Assembly: GCA_903919455.1 (NCBI GenBank) | Contig: CAIXIJ010000063.1 | Coordinates: 1 to 64,000, forward strand | Reading direction: 5' to 3' | Source of the DNA: an uncultured Acidimicrobiaceae bacterium | GTDB taxonomy: Bacteria > Actinomycetota > Acidimicrobiia > Acidimicrobiales > Ilumatobacteraceae | DNA: 64,000 nt | In this document: in pieces, positions 6,990 through 16,296 of the stretch | Position numbering within the stretch: the stretch's first letter is position 1 | How the letters are laid out: each line of letters opens with the position of its first letter | Position numbers and translations under genes: made by a program | The notes under the pieces: generated by a model | Told to the model about the DNA's origin: nothing | The model's input: only the letters and a program-made list of their open reading frames with translations | The model's database searches: none

Positions 6990-7463
6990 ATGGCCAGCCA
7001 TCACCTGTCTCGTGCCGCCTATGAGCGCCTCCAGGGAGAGTTCTACGACCTCACCACCCGCGGGCGTATCGAGGTGGCGAACAAGATCGAAACCGCTCGC
7101 CTCATGGGCGATCTCTCGGAGAACGGCGACTACCACGCTGCCAAGGACGAGCAGGGCCACATGGAAGGCCGCATCCGCCATCTCGAACATCTGCTGGAGA
7201 ACTCCGAGATCATCGAGGGCAGCAACGACGGAGCCATCGCTGCCGGTTCGATCGTCAGCATCGTGTACGACGGCGACAGCGACGACGACGCCGAGCGTTA
7301 CCTCGTCGGCCATCCCGAGGAGCGCACTGGCGACCTCGAAGTGATGAGCCCCAGCTCCCCTCTCGGTGCAGCATTGCTCGGCGCCACCGAAGGCAACACC
7401 GTGGAGTACCAGGCTCCGGGCGGCACGTTGAAAGTGCGAGTGCTCAAGGTGGAGTCCGCCTAG
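6990..7463 (+). CDS. greA: Transcription elongation factor GreA
   Basis: A 157-residue Gre factor that reaches into the secondary channel of RNA polymerase and stimulates cleavage of backtracked RNA. The N-terminal coiled coil carries the conserved [20 protein letters not shown] stretch, with the acidic tip residues (D and E near residues 42-45) that hold the catalytic magnesium. The C-terminal FKBP-like domain ends [12 protein letters not shown] 6990 is preferred over earlier in-frame codons because [14 protein letters not shown] aligns with other GreA starts. It is divergent from leuB; the next gene overlaps its stop by one base, so the two are translated together. Confidence 0.92.
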   Translation: MASHHLSRAAYERLQGEFYDLTTRGRIEVANKIETARLMGDLSENGDYHAAKDEQGHMEGRIRHLEHLLENSEIIEGSNDGAIAAGSIVSIVYDGDSDDDAERYLVGHPEERTGDLEVMSPSSPLGAALLGATEGNTVEYQAPGGTLKVRVLKVESA

Positions 7464-8323
7464 TGGCATCCGGGCGCGGCGCAGCCTCGCAGGCGCCGAA
7501 GTTGCCGCACGGCGCAGCGATGGAATTGCCCGGTCGCGGCACCACGTTCGTGCGCACCATGGACGGCCCCGCAGGTGCGCCCACCGTGCTGCTGCTGCAT
7601 GGCTGGACCGCCACCGCCGACCTGAATTGGTTCACCTGCTACCACCCGCTCTCCGAGCACTACCGCGTGGTTGCGCTGGATCATCGCGGCCATGGTCGCG
7701 GCATCCGGTCGAAGAAGGTGTTTCGCCTCGAGGACTGCGCCGACGATGCAATGGCGGTGTGCGATGTGCTGGGCATCGAACGCGTCATTCCTATCGGCTA
7801 CTCCATGGGCGGACCGGTCGCGCAACTGCTCTGGCGTCGGCACCAGGAGCGCGTGAAGTCCCTCGTGCTGTGTGCCACGGCGCCGTACTTCCTCACGTCA
7901 CGCGAAGAGCGTCTGGGTTTCCTCGGCCTGTCCGGCATGGCTGCGCTCTCCCGGCTCACACCGGCCCAAGCTCGCACCTGGCTCACCGAGCAGTTCTACC
8001 TTCAGAGGAAGACCGAGAGCTGGGAGCCATGGGCCATCCAGGAGGCAGCGCTGCACGACTGGCGCACCGTGCTGCAAGCCGGCCGGGCAATTGGTCAGTT
8101 CAACTCGCGCGAATGGATCGATGAGATCGATGTTCCCACCTCCGTGGTCATCACGATGCGCGACCGTGTGGTTCCCGTTCGACGGCAGGTTCGGCTGTTC
8201 GAAGGCATCCATCGAGCCGAGGCATTTCGCGTCGATGGCGACCACGACACGGTTGCGGCGAACCCCGAGCGCTTCGTTCCCACCCTGCTCAGAGCCGTCC
8301 AGTCGGCCGTGGAGCGTGGATAG
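7463..8323 (+). CDS. Alpha/beta hydrolase
   Basis: A 286-residue alpha/beta hydrolase fold protein. The oxyanion block [14 protein letters not shown] lies at residues 43-56, the nucleophile elbow GYSMGG puts Ser at 114, and the likely catalytic His is in [14 protein letters not shown] near the end. Sequence [14 protein letters not shown] is typical of esterases and epoxide-hydrolase-like members. The substrate cannot be told. GTG 7463 overlaps the last base of the greA stop codon. A strong hairpin with a T-rich tail at 8444-8483 probably ends this transcript. Confidence 0.85.
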   Translation: MASGRGAASQAPKLPHGAAMELPGRGTTFVRTMDGPAGAPTVLLLHGWTATADLNWFTCYHPLSEHYRVVALDHRGHGRGIRSKKVFRLEDCADDAMAVCDVLGIERVIPIGYSMGGPVAQLLWRRHQERVKSLVLCATAPYFLTSREERLGFLGLSGMAALSRLTPAQARTWLTEQFYLQRKTESWEPWAIQEAALHDWRTVLQAGRAIGQFNSREWIDEIDVPTSVVITMRDRVVPVRRQVRLFEGIHRAEAFRVDGDHDTVAANPERFVPTLLRAVQSAVERG

Positions 8324-8443
8324 TCCGATTGGCCCATGGATTCCGACAGCACTGTTCGTTACCGTGAGGACCACAAGGTGAGTGAGGGACGACTGGTGCC
8401 GGCGGGCCCGGTTTGATACGGCGGTATTCCCCCACTTCATCGT

Positions 8444-8483
8444 GAAACCTTCGCCGGCGTGACGGGACGCCGGCGAGGGTTTC
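8444..8483 (+). terminator. Intrinsic terminator after greA-hydrolase
   Basis: GAAACCTTCGCCGGCG (8444-8459) pairs with CGCCGGCGAGGGTTTC (8468-8483) with one mismatch around an 8-nt loop, followed by TTATCTC. It overlaps the longest possible N-terminus of the next gene. Confidence 0.75.
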
Positions 8484-8626
8484 TTATCTCCGAGCTCGCT
8501 CGAGCGCGATGCCGACGCCGGTCCTACGCTGACCACATTGCTCGCCACTCGCTCCCCCGCTTCATCGGACTCGCAACGCTGCTCAGCGCTGCGGCCGCCG
8601 CGTTTGCTTGGCTCCGTCGCGAGCAG

Positions 8627-9997
8627 GTGCTGCATCTGCGCACCAGTCGAACCCAGCGCAACACCGATGTCGTGCAGCTCGGAGCTGCTGTCGGCCTGAA
8701 CTACGCCGGAACTGCTGCGCGCAAGTTGTTCGCCTCGGCCGAACGCCGCGTGGAACTGGACCGTGAGCGCGAGTTGAAGACGGCTGAAGCAGTGGCCGAG
8801 CGACTCGGCAACATGAAGGGCGCATTGATGAAGCTCGGCCAGATGGCCAGCTACATCGACGAGAGCTTGCCTGCCCCGCTGCGCGAGGCACTGAGCCAGT
8901 TGCAGAGCAGCGCTCCACCGATGTCGGCGGAGCTAGCGGCCGAGGTGATCCGCAAGGACCTCGGCGCACTGCCCGAGGAGCTGTTCCTCGAGTGGGACCC
9001 CGAGCCCATCGCCGCAGCCAGCATCGGACAGGTGCACCGCGCCGTGGTCCTGGATCCCAGAACGGGCGAGGAACGCGCCGTTGCGGTGAAGGTGCAGTAC
9101 CCCGGGGTCGCCGACGCCGTGGCCACCGACCTGAAGAACGCCGACCTGCTGGGTCTCATCCTGCAGCAGGGGTTCGGTGGCCTCGACCCTGCCGACATGG
9201 TGACCGAGGTGAAGGAACGTCTTACCGAGGAACTGGACTACCGCCTCGAGGCTGCCAACCAGCAACGCTTTGCCGACCACTACCGCGGCCACCCCTTCAT
9301 CCACGTACCCGACGTGCTCCCCACGTTCAGCGGCGCGCATGTCATCACGAGCGAACTCGTCGACGGTTCCACCTGGCAGGAAATGATGACCTGGCCGCAG
9401 GAGGCCCGAGACCATGTGGGTGAAGTGCTGTTCCGGTTCGTTTTCCGCAGCCTCTACGGCATGCATGCCTTCAATGGCGACCCGCACCCCGGCAACTACC
9501 TGTTCCACCGCGACGGCAGGGTGACGTTCCTGGATTTCGGTCTCGTGAAGCACTTCACCGACAGCGAGATGACCACGTTCATCGGAATGGTGAAGGCGGC
9601 CGCCTACGACCACGACGACACCAAGTTTCGTCGCATACTCGAAGAGGCAGGGATGCTGCGCCCCGGCTGCCCTGCACCCGACGACGAGATCGGCGAGTAC
9701 TTCAGCCAGTTCTACGAGAGCGTGCGCGACGACCGCGAGATGACCTGGAGCAGCGACTACTCCAGCAGCATCGTGCGCCACACGTTCGACCGCAGCAGCC
9801 CCATCGCCCAGTACGCCACCGTGCCCAAGACATTCGTGTTCATCCAGCGCATCAACCTCGGGCTGTATGCGCTGCTTGGCGAATTGCAGGCCACAGGGAA
9901 CTACCGGCGCATCGCCGAAGAGCTGTGGCCGTTCGTGCAGGGGCCGCCGTCCACGCCGATGGCGGAGCGCGAACACGCCTGGCTGAGCGACCGATAG
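8627..9997 (+). CDS. ABC1/AarF/UbiB-family atypical kinase
   Basis: An ABC1 (ADCK/UbiB) protein-kinase-like protein. The family marks are the KxGQ motif in GALMKLGQMASY, the AAASIGQVHRA P-loop-like segment, AVKVQYPG with the ATP-site Lys, and NGDPHPGNYLF plus VTFLDFGLVKHF as catalytic and metal loops. Members act as ATPases or kinases tied to isoprenoid lipid and quinone metabolism. The frame is open from GTG 8459, which would add a hydrophobic segment (FIGLATLLSAAAAAFAW), but that start is buried in the upstream terminator stem. GTG 8627 gives a 456-residue protein starting just before the conserved region and is preferred. The true start remains open. Confidence 0.85.
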   Translation: MLHLRTSRTQRNTDVVQLGAAVGLNYAGTAARKLFASAERRVELDRERELKTAEAVAERLGNMKGALMKLGQMASYIDESLPAPLREALSQLQSSAPPMSAELAAEVIRKDLGALPEELFLEWDPEPIAAASIGQVHRAVVLDPRTGEERAVAVKVQYPGVADAVATDLKNADLLGLILQQGFGGLDPADMVTEVKERLTEELDYRLEAANQQRFADHYRGHPFIHVPDVLPTFSGAHVITSELVDGSTWQEMMTWPQEARDHVGEVLFRFVFRSLYGMHAFNGDPHPGNYLFHRDGRVTFLDFGLVKHFTDSEMTTFIGMVKAAAYDHDDTKFRRILEEAGMLRPGCPAPDDEIGEYFSQFYESVRDDREMTWSSDYSSSIVRHTFDRSSPIAQYATVPKTFVFIQRINLGLYALLGELQATGNYRRIAEELWPFVQGPPSTPMAEREHAWLSDR

Positions 9998-10007
9998 CGT
10001 CCCACCG

Positions 10008-10898
10008 ATGCGTCGCCTCCTGGCTCTTGCCCTGCCCCTTCTCCTGCTGACGGCTGCGTGCAGCGATGGCACGGCAACCTCGTCCGGCGCCGACACCACG
10101 GTCGCCGGCAGCGACACCACCATTGCCAATGCAGCAACCACCACATCACCCGACAAGCCGAAGGTGGCAGTGCCCGCCACGATGCCGACGAAACTCGTGG
10201 TCACCGATCTCACCGTCGGCACCGGGCCGGCAGCAGCCACGGGCACCGAGGTCGTGCTGAACTATGTCGGTGTCCGCTCGGCAGATGGCACGGAGTTCGA
10301 CAACAGCTACGACCGCGGAGAGCCATTCCAGGTGCTGCTCGGCGCGGGAAAGGTGATTCCCGGCTGGGAACAGGGCCTCGTGGGCGTGCAGGCCGGCGGA
10401 CGCCGGCAGATGGACATCCCCGCCGAGCTCGCCTACGGCGACAAGGGCGCTGGTGATGTGATCAAGCCTGGCGACGCGCTGTCGTTCGTGGTCGATGTGA
10501 TCGCGGTGCTGCCCGGCACCTCGAAAGCCGACGAGCCCGCCATCACGCTGGCGCCAGCGGCCAACATCGCCACCATCGCCAACAAGGATCTCGTCGTCGG
10601 CACGGGCGCCACGCCCACCAACGGCACGCAGTTCGCTGCCCAGATCATGCTGTTCCGCGCCGACACCGGCGAGCTACTCAACAGCACCTGGGGCTCGCCG
10701 CCGGTGCTGTTCAGCTTCACCAAGGACAGCAACACCTTTCCGGGCATCATCGCCACAGCGAAGGGCATGAAGGTGGGCGGCCGTCGTCAGTCGCAGGTGC
10801 CATACCAGTTGATGTTCGACGGCAAAGGCCAGAGCCAGATCAATCTTCCTGCCGCCATCGACGTGGTGCTTGTCATGGATCTCGTCGCCGTCTACTGA
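10008..10898 (+). CDS. FKBP-type peptidyl-prolyl isomerase lipoprotein
   Basis: A 296-residue exported protein with a lipobox: the signal MRRLLALALPLLLLTAAC puts the lipidated Cys at residue 18. A Thr/Ser/Ala-rich linker follows, then a full FKBP domain (VVLNYVGVRSADGTEFDNSY, FQVLLGAGKVIPGWEQGLVG, GGRRQMDIPAELAYGD). A second, weaker FKBP-like repeat begins near residue 185 (KDLVVGTGATPTNG, FPGIIATAKGMKVGGRR) and has lost much of the aromatic pocket, so it may be structural. The protein probably helps fold secreted proteins at the outer face of the membrane. TAGCGT ends 7 nt before ATG 10008, suggesting a leaderless transcript. Confidence 0.88.
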   Translation: MRRLLALALPLLLLTAACSDGTATSSGADTTVAGSDTTIANAATTTSPDKPKVAVPATMPTKLVVTDLTVGTGPAAATGTEVVLNYVGVRSADGTEFDNSYDRGEPFQVLLGAGKVIPGWEQGLVGVQAGGRRQMDIPAELAYGDKGAGDVIKPGDALSFVVDVIAVLPGTSKADEPAITLAPAANIATIANKDLVVGTGATPTNGTQFAAQIMLFRADTGELLNSTWGSPPVLFSFTKDSNTFPGIIATAKGMKVGGRRQSQVPYQLMFDGKGQSQINLPAAIDVVLVMDLVAVY

Positions 10899-11251
10899 CG
10901 CACCCCCACCACTCGAATTGCCACCACCCGCCGACGGCCTGCGAAGGCGCCCGGCCTCGTGGAGCTCGCTGCCAGCGGCACCCAAGCGTGCTCCACGGTG
11001 GCCGCTGCGTCGAAGTCGTACGCCGGACCGGACTCCGGGCAGGCGAGCACCGCGAACTCATCGGGGCCTTCGGTGATGAACACGGTGCGCACCGCACATG
11101 GGTCCAGCCGGTCGATGCCATCGGGGTCGATGATCTCCAAGCCATAGAGCTGCACGATGGACCGAGGCGGGGGCACGACCTCAACCCAACGCGCTTCCAA
11201 CCAACGGGCGAGGCGCGGGGCAAGCGGAGTGGGCGATGATGATTCCTTCAT
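10892..11251 (-). CDS. Hypothetical protein (119 aa)
   Basis: No family is recognised. ATG 11251 opens MKESSSPTPLAPRLARW; the middle holds IVQLYGLEIIDPDGIDRLDP and FITEGPDEFAVLACPESGPAYDF, which read like a small mixed alpha/beta domain, and the end is basic (FAGRRRVVAIRVVGVRQ). No signal peptide or membrane segment. It is convergent with the FKBP gene and overlaps its last 7 bases, and lies 44 nt downstream of the IclR gene on the same strand, so it may be cotranscribed with the regulator. Confidence 0.65.
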   Translation of the reverse strand: MKESSSPTPLAPRLARWLEARWVEVVPPPRSIVQLYGLEIIDPDGIDRLDPCAVRTVFITEGPDEFAVLACPESGPAYDFDAAATVEHAWVPLAASSTRPGAFAGRRRVVAIRVVGVRQ

Positions 11252-11295
11252 GACCTCACTGGGCACAGCGAGATGCTCGGATCGGCAAGATCGGG

Positions 11296-11961
11296 TCAGC
11301 GAACGAGCGACGACGACAACCGAGCCGCCGCTGCTGCCACCTGTTGGCCGAACCGCTCTGCGGGCTGCAGGGTGAGCCGCTCGACGGGACCGCTGACGCT
11401 GATGGCCGCCACCACCTGGCCGCCGCGGTCGCGCACCGCGGCGCTGACGGAGGCAACGCCTGCCTCGCGTTCCTCCACGCTTTCGGCGAGGTCGGGTCCG
11501 TCGCTGCGGATGAGCACTTTGCCTGCCGAGCCCACCTCCAGCGGCAGACGAGCACCCACCGGCACGATCCACTGCAGCGCGTGCTGCGACTGCAGCGACA
11601 CCACGCACCGACGAGCCTGATCCTCGAGCACATAGAGCTGCACGCTCTCGCCCGTCGTGTCGCGGAGATCGGTGAGCACCGGCGTGGCCAACTCCACCAG
11701 AGGAAACTCATCGGCGGCCGCGCGACCAAGGCGGATGAGTTCGAAGCCCAGGCAGAACCGGCCCTGGCTGTCGCGCCGCACCAGTTGGTGCGACTCCAAC
11801 GCCACGGCCAAGCGGTGTGCCGTGGCGCGCGGCATCCGGGTGGCGCGCTGCAAGCCGGCAAGGTCGAGGGGGCCGACGCGCAGGGCGTCGAGAATGACGA
11901 CCGATTTGTCGATCACCCCAACTCGTTGGCCGATTGCTGCGGTATCCCGTACACTGTCCAT
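11296..11961 (-). CDS. IclR-family transcriptional regulator, probable regulator of leuCD
   Basis: A 221-residue IclR protein: N-terminal winged helix-turn-helix (LAGLQRATRMPRATAHRLAVAL, about residues 34-55) and a C-terminal GAF-like effector domain (ELATPVLTDLRDTTGESVQLYVL and following). It is divergent from leuC with 33 bp between the starts. This matches the place and size of NdgR of Streptomyces and LtbR of Corynebacterium, IclR regulators that control leuCD and sense amino acid supply. A palindrome in the shared gap (11976-11990) is a ready operator. Function as the leuCD regulator is inferred from synteny and family. Confidence 0.85.
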   Translation of the reverse strand: MDSVRDTAAIGQRVGVIDKSVVILDALRVGPLDLAGLQRATRMPRATAHRLAVALESHQLVRRDSQGRFCLGFELIRLGRAAADEFPLVELATPVLTDLRDTTGESVQLYVLEDQARRCVVSLQSQHALQWIVPVGARLPLEVGSAGKVLIRSDGPDLAESVEEREAGVASVSAAVRDRGGQVVAAISVSGPVERLTLQPAERFGQQVAAAAARLSSSLVR

Positions 11962-11972
11962 CTACGGGAATG

Positions 11973-11993
11973 CTATCTCAGAAAGTGAGACAG
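11973..11993. promoter_or_regulatory. Palindromic operator between iclR and leuC
   Basis: TCTCA-GAAAG-TGAGA (11976-11990) is a perfect 5-5-5 inverted repeat, extended by matching CT/AG pairs at the outer ends. It ends 4 nt before the leuC ATG and 14 nt from the regulator ATG, so binding could block both genes. Confidence 0.65.
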
Positions 11994-11994
11994 G

Positions 11995-13395
11995 ATGTCT
12001 ACCCCTTCCACCCTGGCGCAAAAAGTGTGGGACCGTCATGTGGTCCACTCCGGCACCGATGAACCCGACCTGCTGTACATCGACCTGCACCTCGTGCACG
12101 AGGTCACCAGCCCGCAGGCCTTCGACGGATTGCGGCTCACCGGTCGCGCCGTCCGTCGGCCCGACCTCACGGTGGCCACCGAAGACCACAACGTGCCAAC
12201 GGCCGACATCGACCAGCCGATCGCCGACCCGATCTCCGCTCGCCAGGTGGAGGTGCTCCGCGAGAACACCGCCGAGTTCGGCATCGTGAACTTCCCCATG
12301 GGCAACCCCCTGCAGGGCATCGTGCACGTCATCGCCCCCGAGCAGGGCCGCACCCTGCCCGGTATGACGGTGGTGTGCGGCGACAGCCACACCGCCACCC
12401 ACGGAGCCTTCGGCGCGCTGGCATTCGGCATCGGCACCAGCGAAGTGGAGCACGTGTTGGCCACGCAGACGCTGCCCCAGTCGCGACCGAAGTGGATGGC
12501 CGTCACGGTGGAGGGTGACGCACCAGCCGACGTGACCGCGAAGGACATCGTGCTCGCCATCATCGGCCGCATCGGCACCGGTGGCGGCATCGGCCATGTC
12601 ATCGAATACCGCGGCTCGGCCATCCGAGCACTCTCGATGGAAGGCCGCATGACGCTCTGCAACATGAGCATCGAAGCCGGCGCCAAGGCCGGTCTCGTGG
12701 CGCCCGACGACACCACGTTCGAGTACCTGAAGGGCCGGGCCAACGCCCCCAAGGCCGAGCATTGGGACGCTGCCGTTGCCGACTGGCGCAGCCTCGTCAC
12801 CGACGACGGCGCCGTGTTCGACAAGGAAGTCGTCATCGACGCCACCGCGCTGCGCCCTCAGGTGAGCTGGGGCACCAACCCCGGTCAGGTCATCAGCATC
12901 GACGACGTCGTTCCTTCGCCGGACCAGTTCGACGACCCCACTGCGAAGGACACGGTCGCCCGTGCGCTGGAGTACATGGGCATCGCCGGCGGAACCCCCA
13001 TCCGCGACATCAAGGTCGACACGGTGTTCATCGGGTCGTGCACCAACAGCCGCATCGAAGATCTTCGTGCGGCCGCAGCGGTGATGAAGGGCCGCACGGT
13101 CACCGTGCCGCGAGTGATGGTGGTGCCCGGCAGCCACGCCGTGAAGGCGCAGGCCATCGCTGAGGGTCTGCCGGAGATCTTCCGGGCCGCCGGCGCCGAC
13201 TGGCGCGAGCCGGGCTGCAGCATGTGCCTCGCCATGAACCCCGACAAGCTCGCTCCCGGCGAGCGCGCCGCCAGCACCAGCAACCGCAACTTCGAAGGCC
13301 GCCAAGGCCGCGGCGGTCGCACCCACCTGGTTTCCCCTGCCGTTGCCGCTGCCACCGCGGTGGCCGGCCACTTCGCCACCCCGGAGGATTTGTGA
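11995..13395 (+). CDS. leuC: 3-isopropylmalate dehydratase large subunit
   Basis: The 466-residue aconitase-like subunit that, with LeuD, isomerises 2-isopropylmalate to 3-isopropylmalate and citramalate to methylmalate. The [4Fe-4S] ligands are Cys349 ([13 protein letters not shown]), Cys408 and Cys411 (CSMCLAMN). [22 protein letters not shown]-type active-site sequence lies near residue 125, and the end holds the [14 protein letters not shown] block. ATG 11995 is 33 bp from the divergent IclR gene. leuD follows after one base. Confidence 0.96.
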   Translation: MSTPSTLAQKVWDRHVVHSGTDEPDLLYIDLHLVHEVTSPQAFDGLRLTGRAVRRPDLTVATEDHNVPTADIDQPIADPISARQVEVLRENTAEFGIVNFPMGNPLQGIVHVIAPEQGRTLPGMTVVCGDSHTATHGAFGALAFGIGTSEVEHVLATQTLPQSRPKWMAVTVEGDAPADVTAKDIVLAIIGRIGTGGGIGHVIEYRGSAIRALSMEGRMTLCNMSIEAGAKAGLVAPDDTTFEYLKGRANAPKAEHWDAAVADWRSLVTDDGAVFDKEVVIDATALRPQVSWGTNPGQVISIDDVVPSPDQFDDPTAKDTVARALEYMGIAGGTPIRDIKVDTVFIGSCTNSRIEDLRAAAAVMKGRTVTVPRVMVVPGSHAVKAQAIAEGLPEIFRAAGADWREPGCSMCLAMNPDKLAPGERAASTSNRNFEGRQGRGGRTHLVSPAVAAATAVAGHFATPEDL

Positions 13396-13396
13396 C

Positions 13397-13981
13397 ATGA
13401 AGGTCGTACAGATCATCCAAGGTCGCGGTGTGCCGCTGAAGCGCAGCGATGTGGACACCGACCAGATCATTCCCGCCGAGTGGCTCAAGCGCGTCGAGCG
13501 CACGGGGTTCGAGAAGGGCCTGTTCTCCACCTGGCGCGACGACCGCAACTTTGTACTCAACGACGAGCGCTACACCGGTGCCAGCGTGCTGGTGGCCGGC
13601 CCATCGTTCGGCGTGGGCTCGTCGCGCGAGCACGCCGTGTGGGCGATCCAGCAGGGCGGCTTCGATGCCGTCATCGCACCCAGCTTCAGCGACATCTTCC
13701 GCAACAACTGCACCAAGAACGGTCTGGTGCCGGTCGTCGTGCCGGAGGACGTCGTGAAGAAGATCTGGGACGCCATCGAGGCCGACCACAACGTGGAGAT
13801 CACCATCGACGTAGAGCGCCTCACGGTCGAGGTGCCTGCCGCAGGCATCAGTGCGTCATTCCCCATGGATCCGCAGACGCAGCACCGTTTCATCAACGGC
13901 CTCGACGACATCGGTATCACGCTCTCGCATGCCGCCGACATCGACAGCTACGAGAAGGCCCGCCCCGCCTGGCTTCACTGA
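13397..13981 (+). CDS. leuD: 3-isopropylmalate dehydratase small subunit
   Basis: The 194-residue swivel-domain partner of LeuC. Signatures are SDVDTDQIIPAEWLKR near the start, GPSFGVGSSREHAVWAI (substrate loop) and IAPSFSDIFRNNCTKNGL. ATG 13397 follows the leuC stop by one base with GGAGG at 13382-13386 as ribosome site. The GNAT gene begins 16 nt downstream and is probably in the same transcript. Confidence 0.95.
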   Translation: MKVVQIIQGRGVPLKRSDVDTDQIIPAEWLKRVERTGFEKGLFSTWRDDRNFVLNDERYTGASVLVAGPSFGVGSSREHAVWAIQQGGFDAVIAPSFSDIFRNNCTKNGLVPVVVPEDVVKKIWDAIEADHNVEITIDVERLTVEVPAAGISASFPMDPQTQHRFINGLDDIGITLSHAADIDSYEKARPAWLH

Positions 13982-13997
13982 GCGCGAGACTGCGCTC

Positions 13998-14795
13998 ATG
14001 ATCATCGATCGTGAGCTCGTGGTGCGCGTGGAGCACACCGCAGCTCGCCTCACCGCCTTGGAAGTGGACTCCCTCGCGGCCACCACCCCATCATCCGGCG
14101 CGCACTGGCAACCGCTGGATGGTGGTGTGGCAGCAGCGATGGGACCGGGGCGTTACGTGAACCGTGCGGTGGGCGCGGTGTTCGGCGATGCCGAACCGGC
14201 GGCACTGCTCGATGCAATGGAGGCGTTCTACGAGGAAGCCGGGCTACCGGCGTCGCTCGAGGTGAGCCCCTGGGCTTCGCAGCCACTGGTGGCGGCGTTG
14301 AGCGAACGCGGCTACGTCGTGGAATGGTTCCGTAACGTCTACGCCCACTCGCTTCGGTCGCTGCCGCCGCGTGGCCGGTTGGAGATCGAGGAAGTCGGCG
14401 ACGAACTGGAAGCCGACTGGGCCGCCATCCTGGGCGCGGGAGCCGCACCGGGCAGCGCCGAGCGACGCATCTCCGACGAGTTCCGCGCCGCCGCTCATCG
14501 CATCACCGGTGCTCTGAACCTGGTGGCGATGCTCGACGGTAAAGCCATCGGCACCGGGTCGCTCACGCCGGTCAGCACGGTGGCGTGGCTGGGTGGCGCA
14601 GCCACGTTGCCCGAGGCCCGCGGCCGCGGCGCACAGCACGCCCTGCTGGTGGAACGACTCCATCGCGCGCGACGCATGGGGTGCACCCTCGCCGCCGCCA
14701 CCGCCGTGCCCGACGGCGTGTCGGCACGCAACCTCACCCGGGTGGGTTTCCAGCTCCTCTACACCCAAGCCGTGATGACCCTCCCCGCGGCGTGA
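13998..14795 (+). CDS. GNAT-family N-acetyltransferase
   Basis: A 265-residue protein whose C-terminal half has the GNAT acetyl-CoA fold: LVAMLDGKAIGTGSLTPV, then WLGGAATLPEARGRGAQHALL with the RGRGAQ pyrophosphate loop, then ARNLTRVGFQLLYTQAVM. The N-terminal 110 residues are less conserved and may set the substrate. ATG 13998 is used because the frame further upstream only overlaps leuD. The substrate is unknown; the place after leuCD need not mean a role in leucine synthesis. Confidence 0.8.
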   Translation: MIIDRELVVRVEHTAARLTALEVDSLAATTPSSGAHWQPLDGGVAAAMGPGRYVNRAVGAVFGDAEPAALLDAMEAFYEEAGLPASLEVSPWASQPLVAALSERGYVVEWFRNVYAHSLRSLPPRGRLEIEEVGDELEADWAAILGAGAAPGSAERRISDEFRAAAHRITGALNLVAMLDGKAIGTGSLTPVSTVAWLGGAATLPEARGRGAQHALLVERLHRARRMGCTLAAATAVPDGVSARNLTRVGFQLLYTQAVMTLPAA

Positions 14796-15046
14796 GGCAG
14801 CGGGGTCGTCCCGAAGCCAGACAAGGTGACGGCCACAGGAACCGCACACATCGCGATTCCACCAACCAGTAATCGCTTCATCGAGCGTGAACTGCCTCCC
14901 TGGGCTGGCCCGTCACCTCGCGCTGCTCAACATGCCGCGAATCGTGCCCGAGGTGGCGCTGGAGGCAAGAGCCTTCGGTCGGCGTCGGGCTTCGATGTAA
15001 CTGCCGTCGGGTTCGGTTGGCGGAAACCCTGTCACACCCCTCATTC

Positions 15047-16270
15047 ATGATGTGGCCCATGGATCTCGGGCGCCTGCGGGCCATCATCAACGACACGGCG
15101 TTGATCGATCTCGCCACGTGCCGTACCGAACTGGATCACCTTCGCATCGCTCGAGCCGCGCTCGACACGCGTGAGCTCGAGGTGATGAGGCGGTTGGACG
15201 AGATCGCCGATGTCCAGCCATCGGTGTTTCCCGACGACGAGCTGGCCAAAGCCGCCAAGACGAACCTCGGCAAGTCGGCCAAGGTCCGCAAACGGAAGAA
15301 GGCCTGCGACGACATCCCCGAACTCGCCGACGCGCTCGCCAACGGCGACACCACCGGAGAACGGGTCGACACCTTTGCCAACGCCACCGCCGGTCTGAAG
15401 CCGGAGGAGTTGGAGAAAGTTGCCGAACACGGCGCAGCGATCGCCGCAGCCGCTGCGCACAGCACCGAGCGGCAGTACCGGGAACTGCTCGAGCGGCTCG
15501 TCGGCCGAGCGCGTGGCGACGATGGCCTCGACACACTCGCCCGGCAACGGCGAGCCACCGGGTTCAGATGGTGGACCAACCAGCACGACGGCATGTGGCA
15601 GTGCGCCGGCAAGTTCGACCCCGTCCGCGGCACCGAACTGGAGGGCCGCATCCGCAACGCCCTCGAAGCCCTGTTCCACGGCTCAGCCGGCAGCGTCCCC
15701 GACGACTGTCCCACCGATCCACACGAACGGCACGACCACCTTGCCGCCTTGGCCCTGCTCGCCCTGTCCGAAGGGAAGGGCACCTCAGGACTGCCCGACG
15801 TCACCGTGTTGATCGACGAGAAGACGCTGGTCGATGGGTGCCGCCACGAGCACTCCATCGTCGACACCGGCCTCGGTCGCTTCGCGCTGCCCATCGAGAC
15901 CATCCGACGCTGGGCCTGCCTCGGCAGCATCAACCCCGTGGTGGTCGGCGCCGACGGTGTACGACTGTTCCTCGGTCGCGAGACCCGGCTCGCCAACCGA
16001 GCCCAGCGTCGTGCGCTCCGCGTGCTCTACCGCACCTGCGCACTGTGTGACGTGCCGTTCGAACACACCCAGGCACACCACGTGTCGTGGTACGGGTTCC
16101 AACAGGGCCTCACCGACATCGACAATCTGCTGCCGCTCTGCAACCGGCATCACCACTTGGCGCACGAAGGCGGCTGGCAGCTCATTCTCGAACCCGACCG
16201 CACGCTCACGGTCATCCGACCAGGCGGGCACATCACCACGCACGGCCCTCCCACTGCCCGCGCCGCCTGA
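15047..16270 (+). CDS. DUF222 and HNH-endonuclease domain protein
   Basis: A 407-residue member of the actinobacterial 13E12/DUF222 family, usually present in many copies per genome. The N-terminal DUF222 region spans roughly residues 10-290, with lysine-rich KSAKVRKRKK near residue 80. The C-terminus has an HNH nuclease domain: CALCDVPFEHTQAHHVSWY, then LCNRHHHLAHEGGW with the zinc-binding Cys pair and catalytic His residues. The role of the family is not settled; spread as selfish or repeat genes is often assumed. Two adjacent ATGs (15047, 15050) and a third at 15059 are possible starts. The 250 bases upstream hold no gene. Confidence 0.85.
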   Translation: MMWPMDLGRLRAIINDTALIDLATCRTELDHLRIARAALDTRELEVMRRLDEIADVQPSVFPDDELAKAAKTNLGKSAKVRKRKKACDDIPELADALANGDTTGERVDTFANATAGLKPEELEKVAEHGAAIAAAAAHSTERQYRELLERLVGRARGDDGLDTLARQRRATGFRWWTNQHDGMWQCAGKFDPVRGTELEGRIRNALEALFHGSAGSVPDDCPTDPHERHDHLAALALLALSEGKGTSGLPDVTVLIDEKTLVDGCRHEHSIVDTGLGRFALPIETIRRWACLGSINPVVVGADGVRLFLGRETRLANRAQRRALRVLYRTCALCDVPFEHTQAHHVSWYGFQQGLTDIDNLLPLCNRHHHLAHEGGWQLILEPDRTLTVIRPGGHITTHGPPTARAA

Positions 16271-16296
16271 GACGGCGGCGGCAAGCGACAGTGTGG

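Noticed and set aside
11962-13560. A 532-codon minus-strand frame opposite leuC/leuD
   Set aside because: leuC and leuD are certain on the plus strand; the antisense product has no recognisable domain and would need to cross the iclR-leuC control region.
14796-15046. Possible small gene between the GNAT and DUF222 genes
   Set aside because: Short frames exist on both strands but none has a good start, a sensible product or coupling to neighbours.
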